This document shows, in pieces, positions 35,645 through 44,491 of a stretch of DNA of 51,442 bases; position 1 is the first letter of the stretch, and each line of letters starts with the position of its first letter. The stretch covers positions 1-51,442 of the forward strand of contig JAJTDF010000015.1 in assembly GCA_021294835.1 (NCBI GenBank), in the 5' to 3' direction. The notes under the pieces are model-generated. The model made no database searches and was not told the DNA's origin. It saw only the letters and a program-made list of their open reading frames with translations. Made by a program: the position numbers and the translations under genes. Origin of the DNA: Planctomycetaceae bacterium. GTDB lineage: Bacteria; Planctomycetota; Phycisphaerae; Phycisphaerales; UBA1924.

Positions 35645-36295
35645 TCAGCCCTGCCCGCCCGTGTCGCCAGCCGGAGCGGCCGCCGCCACACCCACCTGCG
35701 CCGGACGCACCAGCCGGTCCTCCAGCATGAAGCCCAGCCGCGTGGTCATGATCACCCGCCCCGCCTCCACCGTCTGGTGCGGGATGTGCATGATCGCCTC
35801 GTGCAGCCGCGGGTCGAACTCATCCCCCGCCTTCGGCTCGATCACCGTCACCCCCTGCGACTCCAGGCTCCGCAGCAGTTCCGCCTTGATCATCTTCACC
35901 CCGTCGATCACCTGCCCCGCCGTGGTCGTCTCCGGCTTGAGCGCCAGGGCAAAGTCGAAGTGGTCCACCACCGGCAGGATCCGCGACAGCACCGCCCGGA
36001 TGCCCTGCTCCTTGGCCTGCTTCTCATTCCCCGCCGCCCGCCGCTGGCTGTTCTGGTAGTCCGCGGCCACCTGCTTCCACGCCGCCGCCGCCTGGTCGCG
36101 TTCCGCCGTCACCTTGGCCAACTGCTCGCGCAGCGACGCCACCTCCGCCGCCTGCTCGTCGATCAACTGCGCCGTCGCGTCCGGATCGCCCTGCCGCTGC
36201 CCGCCCCCCGCGGCCTGCCCGGCTCCGGCGGCGTCCGTCGGCTCGGTCGGCTGCTCGCCCTGAGACTCCGGCTTGTTCCACTTGAACGGGTTCAT
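35645..36295 (-). CDS. grpE: Nucleotide exchange factor GrpE
   Basis: Releases ADP from DnaK. The protein is 216 residues. A Gln/Gly-rich N-terminus leads into a long coiled coil (DEQAAEVASLREQLAKVTAERDQAAAAWKQVAADYQNSQRR), then the four-helix part (ILPVVDHFDFALAL, GVKMIKAELLRSLESQGV) and the C-terminal beta domain (FDPRLHEAIMHIPHQTVEAGRVIMTTRLGFMLEDRLVRPAQVGV). It follows dnaJ by 46 bases; dnaK itself is not in the window. Confidence 0.94.
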   Translation of the reverse strand: MNPFKWNKPESQGEQPTEPTDAAGAGQAAGGGQRQGDPDATAQLIDEQAAEVASLREQLAKVTAERDQAAAAWKQVAADYQNSQRRAAGNEKQAKEQGIRAVLSRILPVVDHFDFALALKPETTTAGQVIDGVKMIKAELLRSLESQGVTVIEPKAGDEFDPRLHEAIMHIPHQTVEAGRVIMTTRLGFMLEDRLVRPAQVGVAAAAPAGDTGGQG

Positions 36296-36341
36296 GGTCG
36301 TGCTCGCTCGCTGTGCCCCATCCCAAAGGACAGGACCGTCG

Positions 36342-37472
36342 TTACTTGAACAGCTTCTTCCAGAAGCTCTGGCTCTCCGGGTTCACCGTCTCATTCTCCG
36401 TCGCCGCAAAGTCCCGCAGCAGTTTCTCCTGCGCCGACGACAGCTTCCGGGGCACCTCCACCTTCACCACCGCAATCATGTCGCCCTTGCGCCCCCGCAG
36501 GTCCGGCAGCCCGTGCCCCGCCAGCGTGAACGCCGCCCCGTACTGCGTCCCGCGCGGGACCGACAACGCCAGCTTCTCACCCGCGATCGACGGGATCTTC
36601 AGTTCCGCCCCCAGCGCCGCCTGCGTGATCGAGACCGGAATCTCCATCATCAGGTTGTTACCGTCACGCACGAACAGTTCGTGCTCTTTCACCCTCGCCA
36701 CCACCATCAAGTCGCCCCGAACCCCCGTCCCGTCCGGCGACTCCTCCACCGTCGGCGGCTCCCCCTCACCCCGCACCCGCACCGCCTGCCCGTCGGAGAT
36801 TCCCGCCGGAATCCGCACCGACAGTTTCCGCTGCTTGGGCACCCGCCCCTTACCCCGGCAGTCCGGGCAGAACTCCTTGATCACCTTGCCCCGCCCGCCG
36901 CAGGCCGGGCACGCCGTCACCATGCGGAACATCCCACCCAGGCCCGTCTGCTGGACCTTGCCGTGCCCCTGGCACGTCGGGCACTGCACCGGCTTGGAGC
37001 CCGGCTTGGCCCCCGAGCCCGTGCACTTCTCGCACACGTCCAGCCGCGTGAAGTCCACCGCCTTCTCGGCGCCCGTCGCCACTTCCTCCAGCGACAGCAC
37101 CACCTCGGTCTCCAGGTCATACCCCCGCGCCGGACCGCCCCGGGTTCGCCCGCCGCCCATACCCCCGAAGATGTCGTTGAACATCGAGAAAATGTCGTCG
37201 ACGTTCATCCGGCTGAAGTCATGCGGCGCCGGGCCGCCCCGGTTCTTCAGCCCATCATGCCCGTACTGGTCATAGACCTTCCGCTTGGTCTCGTCCGACA
37301 GCACCTCGTACGCCGCCGCCGCCTCCTTGAACGCCCGCTCCGCCTCCGCGTCGCCGGGGTTGCGGTCAGGGTGATGCTTCATTGCCAGCCGGCGATACGC
37401 CCGCTTGATCTCCTCGGCATCGGCCCCCTTGGCCACGCCGAGCACCTCGTAAAAATCTTTCTGGGCCGGCAT
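36342..37472 (-). CDS. dnaJ: Chaperone DnaJ
   Basis: Hsp40 co-chaperone that delivers substrates to DnaK (376 residues). The J domain at 1-70 has the HPD motif ([11 protein letters not shown]), followed by a Gly/Phe-rich stretch ([16 protein letters not shown]). Four CxxCxGxG-type zinc motifs follow ([32 protein letters not shown]), then the two C-terminal beta domains ([25 protein letters not shown]...). It starts 110 bases after the groEL2 terminator, so it begins a separate transcript dnaJ-grpE-fmdB-type-acpS. A CGACAC...GTGTCG inverted repeat (37513-37518/37531-37536) lies in its leader region. Confidence 0.96.
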   Translation of the reverse strand: MPAQKDFYEVLGVAKGADAEEIKRAYRRLAMKHHPDRNPGDAEAERAFKEAAAAYEVLSDETKRKVYDQYGHDGLKNRGGPAPHDFSRMNVDDIFSMFNDIFGGMGGGRTRGGPARGYDLETEVVLSLEEVATGAEKAVDFTRLDVCEKCTGSGAKPGSKPVQCPTCQGHGKVQQTGLGGMFRMVTACPACGGRGKVIKEFCPDCRGKGRVPKQRKLSVRIPAGISDGQAVRVRGEGEPPTVEESPDGTGVRGDLMVVARVKEHELFVRDGNNLMMEIPVSITQAALGAELKIPSIAGEKLALSVPRGTQYGAAFTLAGHGLPDLRGRKGDMIAVVKVEVPRKLSSAQEKLLRDFAATENETVNPESQSFWKKLFK

Positions 37473-37576
37473 GGGTCAGAGCGCCTGCGGGAGAGGAACG
37501 GGTCAGTCGGGTCGACACACCTCGGCCGACGTGTCGCCCCGGGCTAGCCTGCCCGCAGACAACCCGCCCGACCGCT

Positions 37577-37614
37577 ACAAAACGAGCCCGCGGCACATTT
37601 CGGCCACGGGCTCG
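37577..37614 (-). terminator. Rho-independent terminator of groEL2
   Basis: Bases 37583-37594 and 37603-37614 form a 12-bp stem with one G-T pair and an 8-base loop. On the minus strand it is followed by TTTTGT. It lies 28 bases past the groEL2 stop and separates the chaperonin genes from dnaJ. Confidence 0.88.
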
Positions 37615-37642
37615 GGAAGTGATCTCTGTCCGGGCCCGAGTC

Positions 37643-39262
37643 TCAGGCGGTCGCGCCGACGGTCTTCTCGGCGTCGTCCTTCTTCTCGGTGATCATCACG
37701 CTGGTGGTCAGCATCAGCCCCGCGACCGACGCCGCGTTGAGCAGCGCCGTCTTGGGCACGCTGGCAGCATCGATGATGCCCATCTTCACCATGTCCCCGA
37801 AGGTGTCGCTCTGGGCGTTCCAGCCGAACGAGCCGGCGCCCTCGCGGATCTTCTCGACGATGATGTCACCGTCGGCGCCGCAGTTGACGGCGATCTGCCG
37901 GGCGCAGGCCTCCACGGCCTTATGCACGATCTTGGCGCCCAGCTTCTCGTCCTCACCCTTGAGCTTGCCGATCAGCTTCTCGATCGCCGGCTGCGTCCGC
38001 AGCAGGGCCACGCCGCCGCCGGGAACGTACCCGTCCTTGGCCGCGTGACGCGTGCTGTGCAGCGCGTCGTCCACCGCGTCCTTCTTTTCCTTCATCGCCA
38101 CTTCAGACACGCCGCCGACGGAGATGATCGCCACGCCGCCGGTCAGCTTGGCCAGCCGCTCCATCAGCTTCTCGCGGTCGTAGTCGCTGGTGCTCTTGTC
38201 GTGCTGAGACTTGATCTGAGCGGCCCGGGCGTTGATGTCGGCCTTCTTGCCGGCACCCTCGATGATCGTCGTCTCGTCCTTGTTCACCACGATCTTCTTG
38301 GCCCGACCCAGTTCGCTGATCTCGATGGACTCCAGGCTCCGGCCCAGATCCTCAGCGAAGAACGTGCCCGCGGTCAGCACGGCGATGTCGCCCAGCATGG
38401 CCTTGCGGCGGTCGCCGAAGCCCGGAGCCTTCACCGCACACACCTTCAGGGCCCCGCGCAGCCGGTTCACCACCAGCGCCGCCAGCGCCTCGCTCTCCAC
38501 TTCCTCGGCGATCACCAGCAGCGGCTTGCCGCTCATGGCCACCTTGTTCAGGAACGGGAGGAAGTCGGCCATGTTGGCGATCTTCTTCTCGTAGATCAGG
38601 ACATAGCAGTCCTCCAGCACGCACTCGGCCGTCTTCGGGTCGGTCATGAAGTACGGGCTGATGTAGCCCTTGTCAAAGGCCATGCCCTCGACGTACTCCA
38701 GCGTGGTCTCGGCGGCCTTGCCCTCCTCAACCTCCACCACGCCCTCCGGGCCCACCTTGCTGATCGCCTCGGCGATCAGCTCGCCGATCTTCGTGTCGTG
38801 CGAGGCCGAAACCGTCGCCACCTTCACGTAATCCGACTTGCCCTTGCACTTCTCGGCCATCGCCGTGATCGCATCGGCCGCGGTCTGCGCCGCCGCGTTG
38901 ATGCCCCGCTGCAGCAGCACCGGGTTGGCGCCGCCGGCCAGATGCCGCAGGCCCTCAACGAAGATCGCCTCAGACAGCACCGTCGCCGCCGTCGTGCCGT
39001 CGCCGGCCTCATCGTTGGTCTTCTTGGAGACCTCGGCGACCATCTTCGCGCCCATGCTCTGGAACGGCTCAGGCAGCGTGATCTCGCGGGCCACCGACAC
39101 GCCGTCGTTGCTGATCGTCGGAGAGCCGTAGCTCTTCTGGAGCAGCACGTGGCGGGCCGAGGGGCCCATCGTCACCTTCACCGCCCGGGCCAGTCGCTCC
39201 ACGCCCTTCTTCATCTCCGCAAGGGCGGCGTCGTTGAACATGATCTGCTTGGTGGAAGCCAT
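37643..39262 (-). CDS. groEL: Divergent second chaperonin GroEL (GroEL2)
   Basis: A 539-residue 60-kDa chaperonin paralogue. The general fold is intact: GDGTT (Asp87 by E. coli numbering), [22 protein letters not shown] (Asp398) and [10 protein letters not shown]. The nucleotide site is altered compared with E. coli: Gly35 to Ala, Asp41 to Gln, Thr50-Lys51 to Ser-Asn, Thr91 to Ala; Asp52 is kept. The groove thought to take the GroES loop is kept (SPYF, ADFLPFL). The C-terminus ends in [13 protein letters not shown] and lacks the Gly-Gly-Met tail. It follows groES by 97 bases. A specialised or slow-ATPase chaperonin is inferred. Confidence 0.93.
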   Translation of the reverse strand: MASTKQIMFNDAALAEMKKGVERLARAVKVTMGPSARHVLLQKSYGSPTISNDGVSVAREITLPEPFQSMGAKMVAEVSKKTNDEAGDGTTAATVLSEAIFVEGLRHLAGGANPVLLQRGINAAAQTAADAITAMAEKCKGKSDYVKVATVSASHDTKIGELIAEAISKVGPEGVVEVEEGKAAETTLEYVEGMAFDKGYISPYFMTDPKTAECVLEDCYVLIYEKKIANMADFLPFLNKVAMSGKPLLVIAEEVESEALAALVVNRLRGALKVCAVKAPGFGDRRKAMLGDIAVLTAGTFFAEDLGRSLESIEISELGRAKKIVVNKDETTIIEGAGKKADINARAAQIKSQHDKSTSDYDREKLMERLAKLTGGVAIISVGGVSEVAMKEKKDAVDDALHSTRHAAKDGYVPGGGVALLRTQPAIEKLIGKLKGEDEKLGAKIVHKAVEACARQIAVNCGADGDIIVEKIREGAGSFGWNAQSDTFGDMVKMGIIDAASVPKTALLNAASVAGLMLTTSVMITEKKDDAEKTVGATA

Positions 39263-39359
39263 GGGTTCTCTGCCAAAGAGGGAATCTATCGAGAATGAAC
39301 GATCCGACGCTCGCCGACGCCCGACCGGGCGACGACCACCCCGACCCGCCCGGAGGGCC

Positions 39360-39650
39360 TCAGGCCTCCAGCACGCCCAGCAGCTCAGACTCCTTGATGA
39401 TCAAGTGCTTCTCGCCCTTGACCTCAACCTCCGAGCCCGCGTACTTGCCGTACACCACCGTCGCCCCCACCTTCACGCTCATCTCCGCCCGCTTGCCGTT
39501 CTCAAGACGCTTGCCCGGGCCCACCGCCAGCACCTTCCCGCGAACCGGCTTCTCCTTCGCCGACTCCGGCAGGTAGATGCCCGCCGCGGTCTTGCTCTCG
39601 TTCTCGATGGGCTTGACAACGATCCGATCTTCAAGGGGCTTGATGACCAT
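39360..39650 (-). CDS. groES: Co-chaperonin GroES
   Basis: Lid of the chaperonin (96 residues). ATG 39648-39650 is chosen: GGAG lies eight bases upstream and the protein starts [18 protein letters not shown] as GroES does. The mobile-loop region is [29 protein letters not shown] and the C-terminal half reads [33 protein letters not shown]. The only groES in this window, it sits between the PepSY-like lipoprotein gene and groEL2 and may serve both GroEL proteins. Confidence 0.96.
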   Translation of the reverse strand: MVIKPLEDRIVVKPIENESKTAAGIYLPESAKEKPVRGKVLAVGPGKRLENGKRAEMSVKVGATVVYGKYAGSEVEVKGEKHLIIKESELLGVLEA

Positions 39651-39673
39651 TGGGGTTCTCCGTTCTGCGCTCT

Positions 39674-39693
39674 GGGCCGCTGTTCCGCGGCCC
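39674..39693 (-). other. GC-rich hairpin in the groES leader
   Basis: GGGCCGC and GCGGCCC pair around a 6-base loop between the lipoprotein stop and the groES start. There is no T-tract on the minus strand, so it looks like an mRNA stability or processing element rather than a terminator. Confidence 0.35.
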
Positions 39694-39732
39694 TGGTTTA
39701 TCTCACGATCCGTCGGGCTCACCGCCCGGGCT

Positions 39733-40221
39733 TCACTTGCTCTCGTTGCGGCTGATCACCCGGCCGTCACCGGCCAGTTCCATCGAAACCTCACGCCCGC
39801 CGCCCTCGGCCTCCACCAGGAAGGTGACCACGCCCTTGGAGAGCTTCCGCTCCACCTCGGTGATGGTCAGACCGGCAGTTCCCCGCTGCGCCGCCTCCCG
39901 CACCGCCGCCGGCAGTTCCGCCGGCGTCAGCTCGGTCTCGATGCAGCAGATCACCCCGTCGGCGTACACCTCCACCTCAGTCGGCTTGCCGTCGCGAATG
40001 AACTCCGCGACGTACAGCGTCTTGCCATCCTCCACGATGGACTTGAAGTCCTCGATCTTTGCGCCCGCGGCCTCCCGCGTCACGGTCTGCTGCACCGCCG
40101 CCGGAGCCTCGCCCAGCGCCAGTTCACGGTCACCCGCCTTGCCGCTGTGGCACCCGGCGGCCGACATCGCCGCCAGCATCGCGGCAGCGAGGGGGAATCG
40201 GAAGTTCATCATGGGGTTCAT
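39733..40221 (-). CDS. PepSY-like lipoprotein inside the chaperonin locus
   Basis: A 162-residue putative lipoprotein. ATG 40219-40221 is used: AAGGA lies about eight bases upstream and the signal ([18 protein letters not shown]) ends in a lipobox, so Cys is lipidated. The mature part holds two PepSY-like units: [21 protein letters not shown]...[20 protein letters not shown] and [21 protein letters not shown]...[21 protein letters not shown]. PepSY-like domains are often found in secreted proteins and in some cases inhibit peptidases. It lies 56 bases after groEL1 and 82 before groES on the same strand, an unexpected place for an exported protein. Confidence 0.8.
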   Translation of the reverse strand: MNPMMNFRFPLAAAMLAAMSAAGCHSGKAGDRELALGEAPAAVQQTVTREAAGAKIEDFKSIVEDGKTLYVAEFIRDGKPTEVEVYADGVICCIETELTPAELPAAVREAAQRGTAGLTITEVERKLSKGVVTFLVEAEGGGREVSMELAGDGRVISRNESK

Positions 40222-40277
40222 GGTGTTGGTCCTTGGCAATTGGTCCGGTCGAATCGGCGTAGGGTCGGGCCCTGGGC

Positions 40278-42023
40278 TCAGAAGCCCATGCCGCCCATGC
40301 CGCCCATCCCACCCATGCCGCCCATGCCACCCATCCCGCCCATGCCGCCGCCGCCGCCATGGCCGTGGTGGTGGTCGTGGTCGTCGTCGTCCTTCGGGGC
40401 GTCGGTCACCACACAGTCGCTGGTCAGCAGCACCGTCGCCACGCTGGAGGCGTTCAGCAGGGCCGAACGGTCCACCTTCGCCGGCGTCAGCACGCCCTGC
40501 TTGAGCAGGTTGCCGTACTCGCCGGTCAGGGCGTTGTAGCCGAAAGCGCCCTCGCCCGCCGCGACTTTGGACACCACCACGGTGCCCTTGTCGCCGGCGT
40601 TGTCAGCGATCGTCGCCAGCGGCACCGCCAGGGCGCGATACACGGTGTCCATGCCGGCCGCCACGTCGTAGCGGGCCTGGCCCACGTCCTCGGCCGTCAC
40701 GTCGGCGTTCTTGCCGTACACGGCCTTCCACTCCGGCAGCTTCTCAATCGCCGCCCGAGCCCGGATGAAGCTCACGCCGCCGCCGGGAACCACACCCTCA
40801 GACACCGCAGCCCGGGTCGCGTGCAGCGCGTCCTCGATGCGGGCCTTCTTCTCCTTCAGTTCAGCCTCGCTGCTGGCGCCAACCTTCACCTGCGCCACGC
40901 CGCCGGTCAGCTTGGCCAAACGCTCCTGCAGCTTCTCGCGGTCATAGTCGCTGGTCGTCGCCGAGATCTCCCGGCGGATCTGCTCGATGCGAGCCTGGAT
41001 CTTCTTGGTCTCGCCGGCGCCCTCGATGATCGTCGTGTTCTCCGCGTCGATCTCGAGCTTCTTCGCCAGGCCCAGGTGGCCCATCTCCACCTTGTCCAGC
41101 TCAATGCCGGTGTCCTTCATGATCGGCTCGGCGCCGGTAAGGATCGCGATGTCCTCGAGCATGGCCTTGCGGCGGTCGCCGTAGCCCGGGGCCTTCACGG
41201 CGCACACCTGCAGCGTGCCCCGCAGCTTGTTGATCACCAGCGTCGCCAGTGCCTCGCCGGTGATGTCCTCGGCGATGATCAGCAGCGGCTTCTTGCTCGC
41301 CATCACCTTCTCAAGCAGCGGAACCAGCTTCGAGACGCTCTCGATCTTGTCCTCGTAGATCAGCACCAGAGCCTTGTCGAAGTTGCAGATCATCTTGTCC
41401 GGGTTGGTCACGAAGTTCGGCGACAGGAAGCCGCGGTCGAACTGCATGCCCTCCACCACCGTCACCTCGGTGTCCCGGCTCTTGCCCTCTTCAACCGTGA
41501 TCACCCCGTCCTTGCCCACCTTTGCGAAGGCGTCGGCCATGATCTTGCCGATCTCCACGTCGTTGTTGGCGGAGATCGTCGCGACGTTCTGAATATCCGC
41601 GTTGCCGCTCACTGGCTGGGCCAGCTTGGAGATGCTCTCCGTCGCCGCCGTCACGGCCTTCTTCATGCCCCGCACCAGCGCGTTCGCGTCCACGCCCGCC
41701 GCGATGTGCTTAAGCCCCTCGCGGAACAGCGCCTCAGCCAGCACCGTCGCCGTCGTCGTGCCGTCGCCGGCGTCGTCCGAGCTCTTGCTGGCCGCCTGCT
41801 TCACCAGCAGGGCGCCCATGTTCTCAACCTTGTCGGAGAGTTCGATCTCCTCAGCGACGCTCACACCGTCCTTGGTCACCGTCGGACCACCCCAGGACTT
41901 GTCCAGCACCGCGTTGCGACCGCGGGGGCCCAAGGTCGCCTTCACGGCCTTGGCCAGCTTTTCCACACCAATGAACAGGGACTGACGAGCGTCCAGATCG
42001 AACGTGAGTTGCTTGGCGCCCAT
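40278..42023 (-). CDS. groEL: Chaperonin GroEL (GroEL1, canonical ATP site)
   Basis: A 581-residue 60-kDa chaperonin. ATG 42021-42023 is chosen (CGGAG Shine-Dalgarno; protein [28 protein letters not shown]). The ATP pocket is canonical: [40 protein letters not shown] and VPGGGVSF. The C-terminus has an Asp/His-rich stretch ([12 protein letters not shown]) and then a Gly-Gly-Met tail of seven units, the tail usually lining the cavity floor. It heads the run groEL1-lipoprotein-groES-groEL2. No CIRCE-type inverted repeat is visible upstream. Confidence 0.96.
   Translation of the reverse strand: MGAKQLTFDLDARQSLFIGVEKLAKAVKATLGPRGRNAVLDKSWGGPTVTKDGVSVAEEIELSDKVENMGALLVKQAASKSSDDAGDGTTTATVLAEALFREGLKHIAAGVDANALVRGMKKAVTAATESISKLAQPVSGNADIQNVATISANNDVEIGKIMADAFAKVGKDGVITVEEGKSRDTEVTVVEGMQFDRGFLSPNFVTNPDKMICNFDKALVLIYEDKIESVSKLVPLLEKVMASKKPLLIIAEDITGEALATLVINKLRGTLQVCAVKAPGYGDRRKAMLEDIAILTGAEPIMKDTGIELDKVEMGHLGLAKKLEIDAENTTIIEGAGETKKIQARIEQIRREISATTSDYDREKLQERLAKLTGGVAQVKVGASSEAELKEKKARIEDALHATRAAVSEGVVPGGGVSFIRARAAIEKLPEWKAVYGKNADVTAEDVGQARYDVAAGMDTVYRALAVPLATIADNAGDKGTVVVSKVAAGEGAFGYNALTGEYGNLLKQGVLTPAKVDRSALLNASSVATVLLTSDCVVTDAPKDDDDHDHHHGHGGGGGMGGMGGMGGMGGMGGMGGMGF
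40284..40346 (-). repeat. 9-bp repeats encoding the GroEL1 Gly-Gly-Met tail
   Basis: About seven imperfect 9-base units (variants of GCCCATGCC on the plus strand) at the 3' end of groEL1 encode the repeated Gly-Gly-Met. Confidence 0.8.
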
Positions 42024-42187
42024 GGATGCGTGCTCCGTGTCTGCTGAGAAGGGTCCGTCAGACCCGCTGGCCGTTGGCGACATCGCCCCAATCCGACCAC
42101 CGGGGACTGGGGGCATGGCAATCCCGATGCCACCCGGCAACACCGCCATCCGGCCGCCCGATCACCCCGACGACCAGTCTCGCATAC

Positions 42188-42197
42188 GTGTATACAC
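42188..42197 (-). promoter_or_regulatory. GTGTATACAC palindrome, probable groEL1 control region
   Basis: A perfect 10-bp palindrome lies inside the only AT-rich patch (about 42183-42207) of a GC-rich intergenic region, about 165 bases upstream of the groEL1 start. It may be part of the promoter or an operator; no clear -35 was found. Confidence 0.3.
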
Positions 42198-42448
42198 CTA
42201 TAAAACACAGCCCCTGCCTGCCCGCCTGCCTCGTCCGCCGCCCGCTGCCCTGCCTCGCCCCGCCTGCCCAGCCTCTCCGCCCTGCCACACTGGCAGCCGC
42301 GGCCTCCCTGTGACCCGTCCACTGGCCGTCCGGCGGCCGTTCGCCCCCTCTCCGCCCCACACCGCTCAGCCGCACCCGCCACGCACCCATCCCCGCCCTC
42401 CCAGCCCCTCCAGCCCACCCGCAACCCGCCCCCCCACGTGCAAACCGA

Positions 42449-42478
42449 TTGGACCCCGACCGGCTGCCTCAATAGACT
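42449..42478 (+). promoter_or_regulatory. Candidate promoter of tRNA-Tyr
   Basis: TTGGAC (42449-42454) and TAGACT (42473-42478) are 18 bases apart, ending about 75 bases before the mature tRNA. Confidence 0.35.
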
Positions 42479-42554
42479 CTCCGCCCTGTCCGAAGGTCCG
42501 CCTCGGCCTGCTTCATCAGGCCCGGTCGGCCCGCCGTGTCGGGGTTGACAATCT

Positions 42555-42638
42555 GGGCGCGTGCCGGAGCGGCCAATCGGGGCAGACTGTAAATCTGCTG
42601 GCTTAACGCCTACGGGGGTTCGAATCCCTCCGCGCCCA
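42555..42638 (+). tRNA. tRNA-Tyr (anticodon GTA)
   Basis: A class II tRNA of 84 bases. The acceptor stem GGGCGCG (42555-42561) pairs with CGCGCCC (42631-42637), discriminator A at 42638. The anticodon stem GCAGA/TCTGC encloses CTGTAAA with anticodon GTA. The long variable arm (around TGGCTTAACGCC) and the T arm GGGGG-TTCGAAT-CCCTC are present. CCA is not encoded (the next bases are CTA), so it must be added after transcription. Confidence 0.95.
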
Positions 42639-42649
42639 CTACCAAGTCC

Positions 42650-42687
42650 CACACGGGCGTCCTCACAGGACGCCCGTGTGCGTTTTT
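42650..42687 (+). terminator. Strong terminator of tRNA-Tyr
   Basis: CACACGGGCGTCC (42650-42662) and GGACGCCCGTGTG (42668-42680) form a perfect 13-bp stem with loop TCACA, followed by CGTTTTT. It ends the tRNA transcript just before nadB. Confidence 0.92.
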
Positions 42688-42721
42688 GGCCATCTCTGAT
42701 CCGCCCCTACCGTCCAACCAC

Positions 42722-44491
42722 ATGTCCGCCGCGCTCTTCGACAGCCGACGCTACCTCATCCCGTTCCGTTCCAGCCTTCTGCCGCACATCTTCTGCGACA
42801 CCCTGGTCATCGGTTCGGGCGTCGGCGGGCTCCGCGCCGCCGTGGCCGCCGCCGCCCATGGCGAGGTCATCGTGCTCGGCAAGGAAGACCCTTCCACCTC
42901 GAACACCGCCTGGGCTCAGGGCGGCATCGCCGCCGTTGTGGATGAGGCCGACACCGTCGAGTCCCACATCCACGACACCCTCGTCGCCGGCGCCGGCCTG
43001 TGCGATGAACCCGCCGTCTCCGCCGTCATCTCCGCCGGGCCGGAACGCATCCGCGAGCTCATCGACTGGGGCATGCGCTTCGACGATGACGGCCGGGGCG
43101 GCCTGCGCCTCGGTCGCGAAGGCGGGCACACCCTATCCCGCATCCTCCATGCCGATGGCGACGCCACCGGACGCGAACTGGTCCGCTGCCTCTGGGCCAA
43201 GGTCAAGGCCACACCCGGCATCCGCGTGTTCAGCCACTGCTTCGCGCTGGACCTGATCACCCCCGACCAGCCCGGCTCGCCCGACGCACCGCCGCCGGTC
43301 ATGGGCGCCATCACCCACCACCCCAAGCACGGCCTGCAGGTCATCTGGGCCAAGGCCACCATCCTCGCCACCGGCGGCGCCGGAATGGTCTACCGCGAGA
43401 CCTCCAACCCCAAGTCCGCCACCGGCGACGGCGTCGCCATGGCCTACCGCGCCGGCGCTTCAGTCGCCGACATGGCCTTCATCCAGTTCCACCCCACCAC
43501 GCTCTACCTCGCCGGTGCCGCCCGCTCGCTGATCACCGAGGCCGTCCGCGGCGCTGGTGCCCACCTGGTCGACGCCGACGGCGACCGCTTCATGCTCGGC
43601 GAGCACCCGCAGGCCGAACTCGCCCCTCGCGACATCGTCACCAGGGGCATCGTCCGCCGCCTGGCCGCCAAGGGACTCACCCACGCCTTCCTGGATGCCC
43701 GCCACGTCCCCGACTTCGCCCGCGCCTTCCCCGGCATCACCGAGCTGCTCGCCAAGTTCGACCTCAACCCCGCTCGCGACCTCATCCCCGTCCACCCCGC
43801 CGCCCACTACCTCATCGGCGGCGTCCACACCGACCTCGCCGGCCGCTCCTCGATCCCCGGGCTGTACGTCGTCGGCGAGTCCGCCTCCACCGGCCTGCAC
43901 GGCGCCAACCGCCTCGCCTCCAACTCCCTGCTCGAGGGCCTGGTCTTCGGCGAGATCGCCGGCCGCACCGCCATTGAACTCACCCAGCCCGGCAACCGCG
44001 CCGCGCTGGCCGCGGGCGATGTCCCACCCGGCTGGCGCCTGCCGCCCCGCGCCGCCCCCGTCCCCATCATCTCCTACATACCCCCGTCCGAGCAGGGCGA
44101 ACTCGACCTCGCCGACGTCGAGTCCTCCCTCCGCTCGGCCATGTGGCGCAACGCCGGCATCGAACGCAACGGCACCCGCCTGCGCGACACCGTCGAGATG
44201 ATCTCCTTCTGGGGCCGCTACACGCTCGACAAGGTCTTCGACGACACCCGCGGCTGGCAGATCCAGAACATGCTCACCGTCGCCTGGCTCATCGCCCGCT
44301 CCGCCCACTGGCGGACCGAGAGCCGGGGCTGCCACTGGCGGTCCGACTTCCCCACCCCCGACGACCGCCTGCTCGTCCACGACCTCTGGACCGCCCGTCA
44401 GAGCGAGCCCCGTCTGTTCCCCCGCCGGGGGGCCCAGCCCACCGGGAGCCCTCAGACCGCAGCGACGGCCGCACCGGTCCGCATGTCATGA
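42722..44491 (+). CDS. nadB: L-aspartate oxidase
   Basis: FAD enzyme that oxidises L-aspartate to iminoaspartate, the first step of de novo NAD synthesis. The protein is 589 residues, somewhat longer than the usual ~540. The FAD-binding start is TLVIGSGVGGLRAAVAAA, followed by STSNTAWAQGGIAAV, FIQFHPTTLYLAG, LITEAVRGAGAHLVDADGDRFM, HYLIGGVHTDLAGRSSIPGLYVVGE and GANRLASNSLLEGLVFG, all typical of NadB. The C-terminal helical region (LRSAMWRNAGIERN..., ESRGCHWRSDFP) is complete. ATG 42722 is chosen; a longer frame starts in the terminator. The stop overlaps the next gene by 4 bases (ATGA). Confidence 0.94.
   Translation: MSAALFDSRRYLIPFRSSLLPHIFCDTLVIGSGVGGLRAAVAAAAHGEVIVLGKEDPSTSNTAWAQGGIAAVVDEADTVESHIHDTLVAGAGLCDEPAVSAVISAGPERIRELIDWGMRFDDDGRGGLRLGREGGHTLSRILHADGDATGRELVRCLWAKVKATPGIRVFSHCFALDLITPDQPGSPDAPPPVMGAITHHPKHGLQVIWAKATILATGGAGMVYRETSNPKSATGDGVAMAYRAGASVADMAFIQFHPTTLYLAGAARSLITEAVRGAGAHLVDADGDRFMLGEHPQAELAPRDIVTRGIVRRLAAKGLTHAFLDARHVPDFARAFPGITELLAKFDLNPARDLIPVHPAAHYLIGGVHTDLAGRSSIPGLYVVGESASTGLHGANRLASNSLLEGLVFGEIAGRTAIELTQPGNRAALAAGDVPPGWRLPPRAAPVPIISYIPPSEQGELDLADVESSLRSAMWRNAGIERNGTRLRDTVEMISFWGRYTLDKVFDDTRGWQIQNMLTVAWLIARSAHWRTESRGCHWRSDFPTPDDRLLVHDLWTARQSEPRLFPRRGAQPTGSPQTAATAAPVRMS

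Larger units (their letters stand above)
42024..42554. other. Intergenic region between groEL1 and tRNA-Tyr
   Basis: A 530-base stretch without a supported gene. It contains the groEL1 leader (with a short GGGTC/GACCC hairpin at 42051-42065), an AT-rich island with a GTGTATACAC palindrome at 42188-42197, a long C-rich tract at about 42215-42440 with no recognisable content, and a candidate tRNA promoter at 42449-42478. Confidence 0.6.

Noticed and set aside
37619-42047. Long plus-strand frames opposite groEL2 and groEL1
   Set aside because: Shadow frames of strongly conserved chaperonin genes; composition is His/Arg/Leu-rich and meaningless.
42555-42700. tRNA-Tyr as an integration site of a mobile element
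   Set aside because: No integrase, no repeated tRNA 3' end and no change in composition nearby; nadB follows directly.
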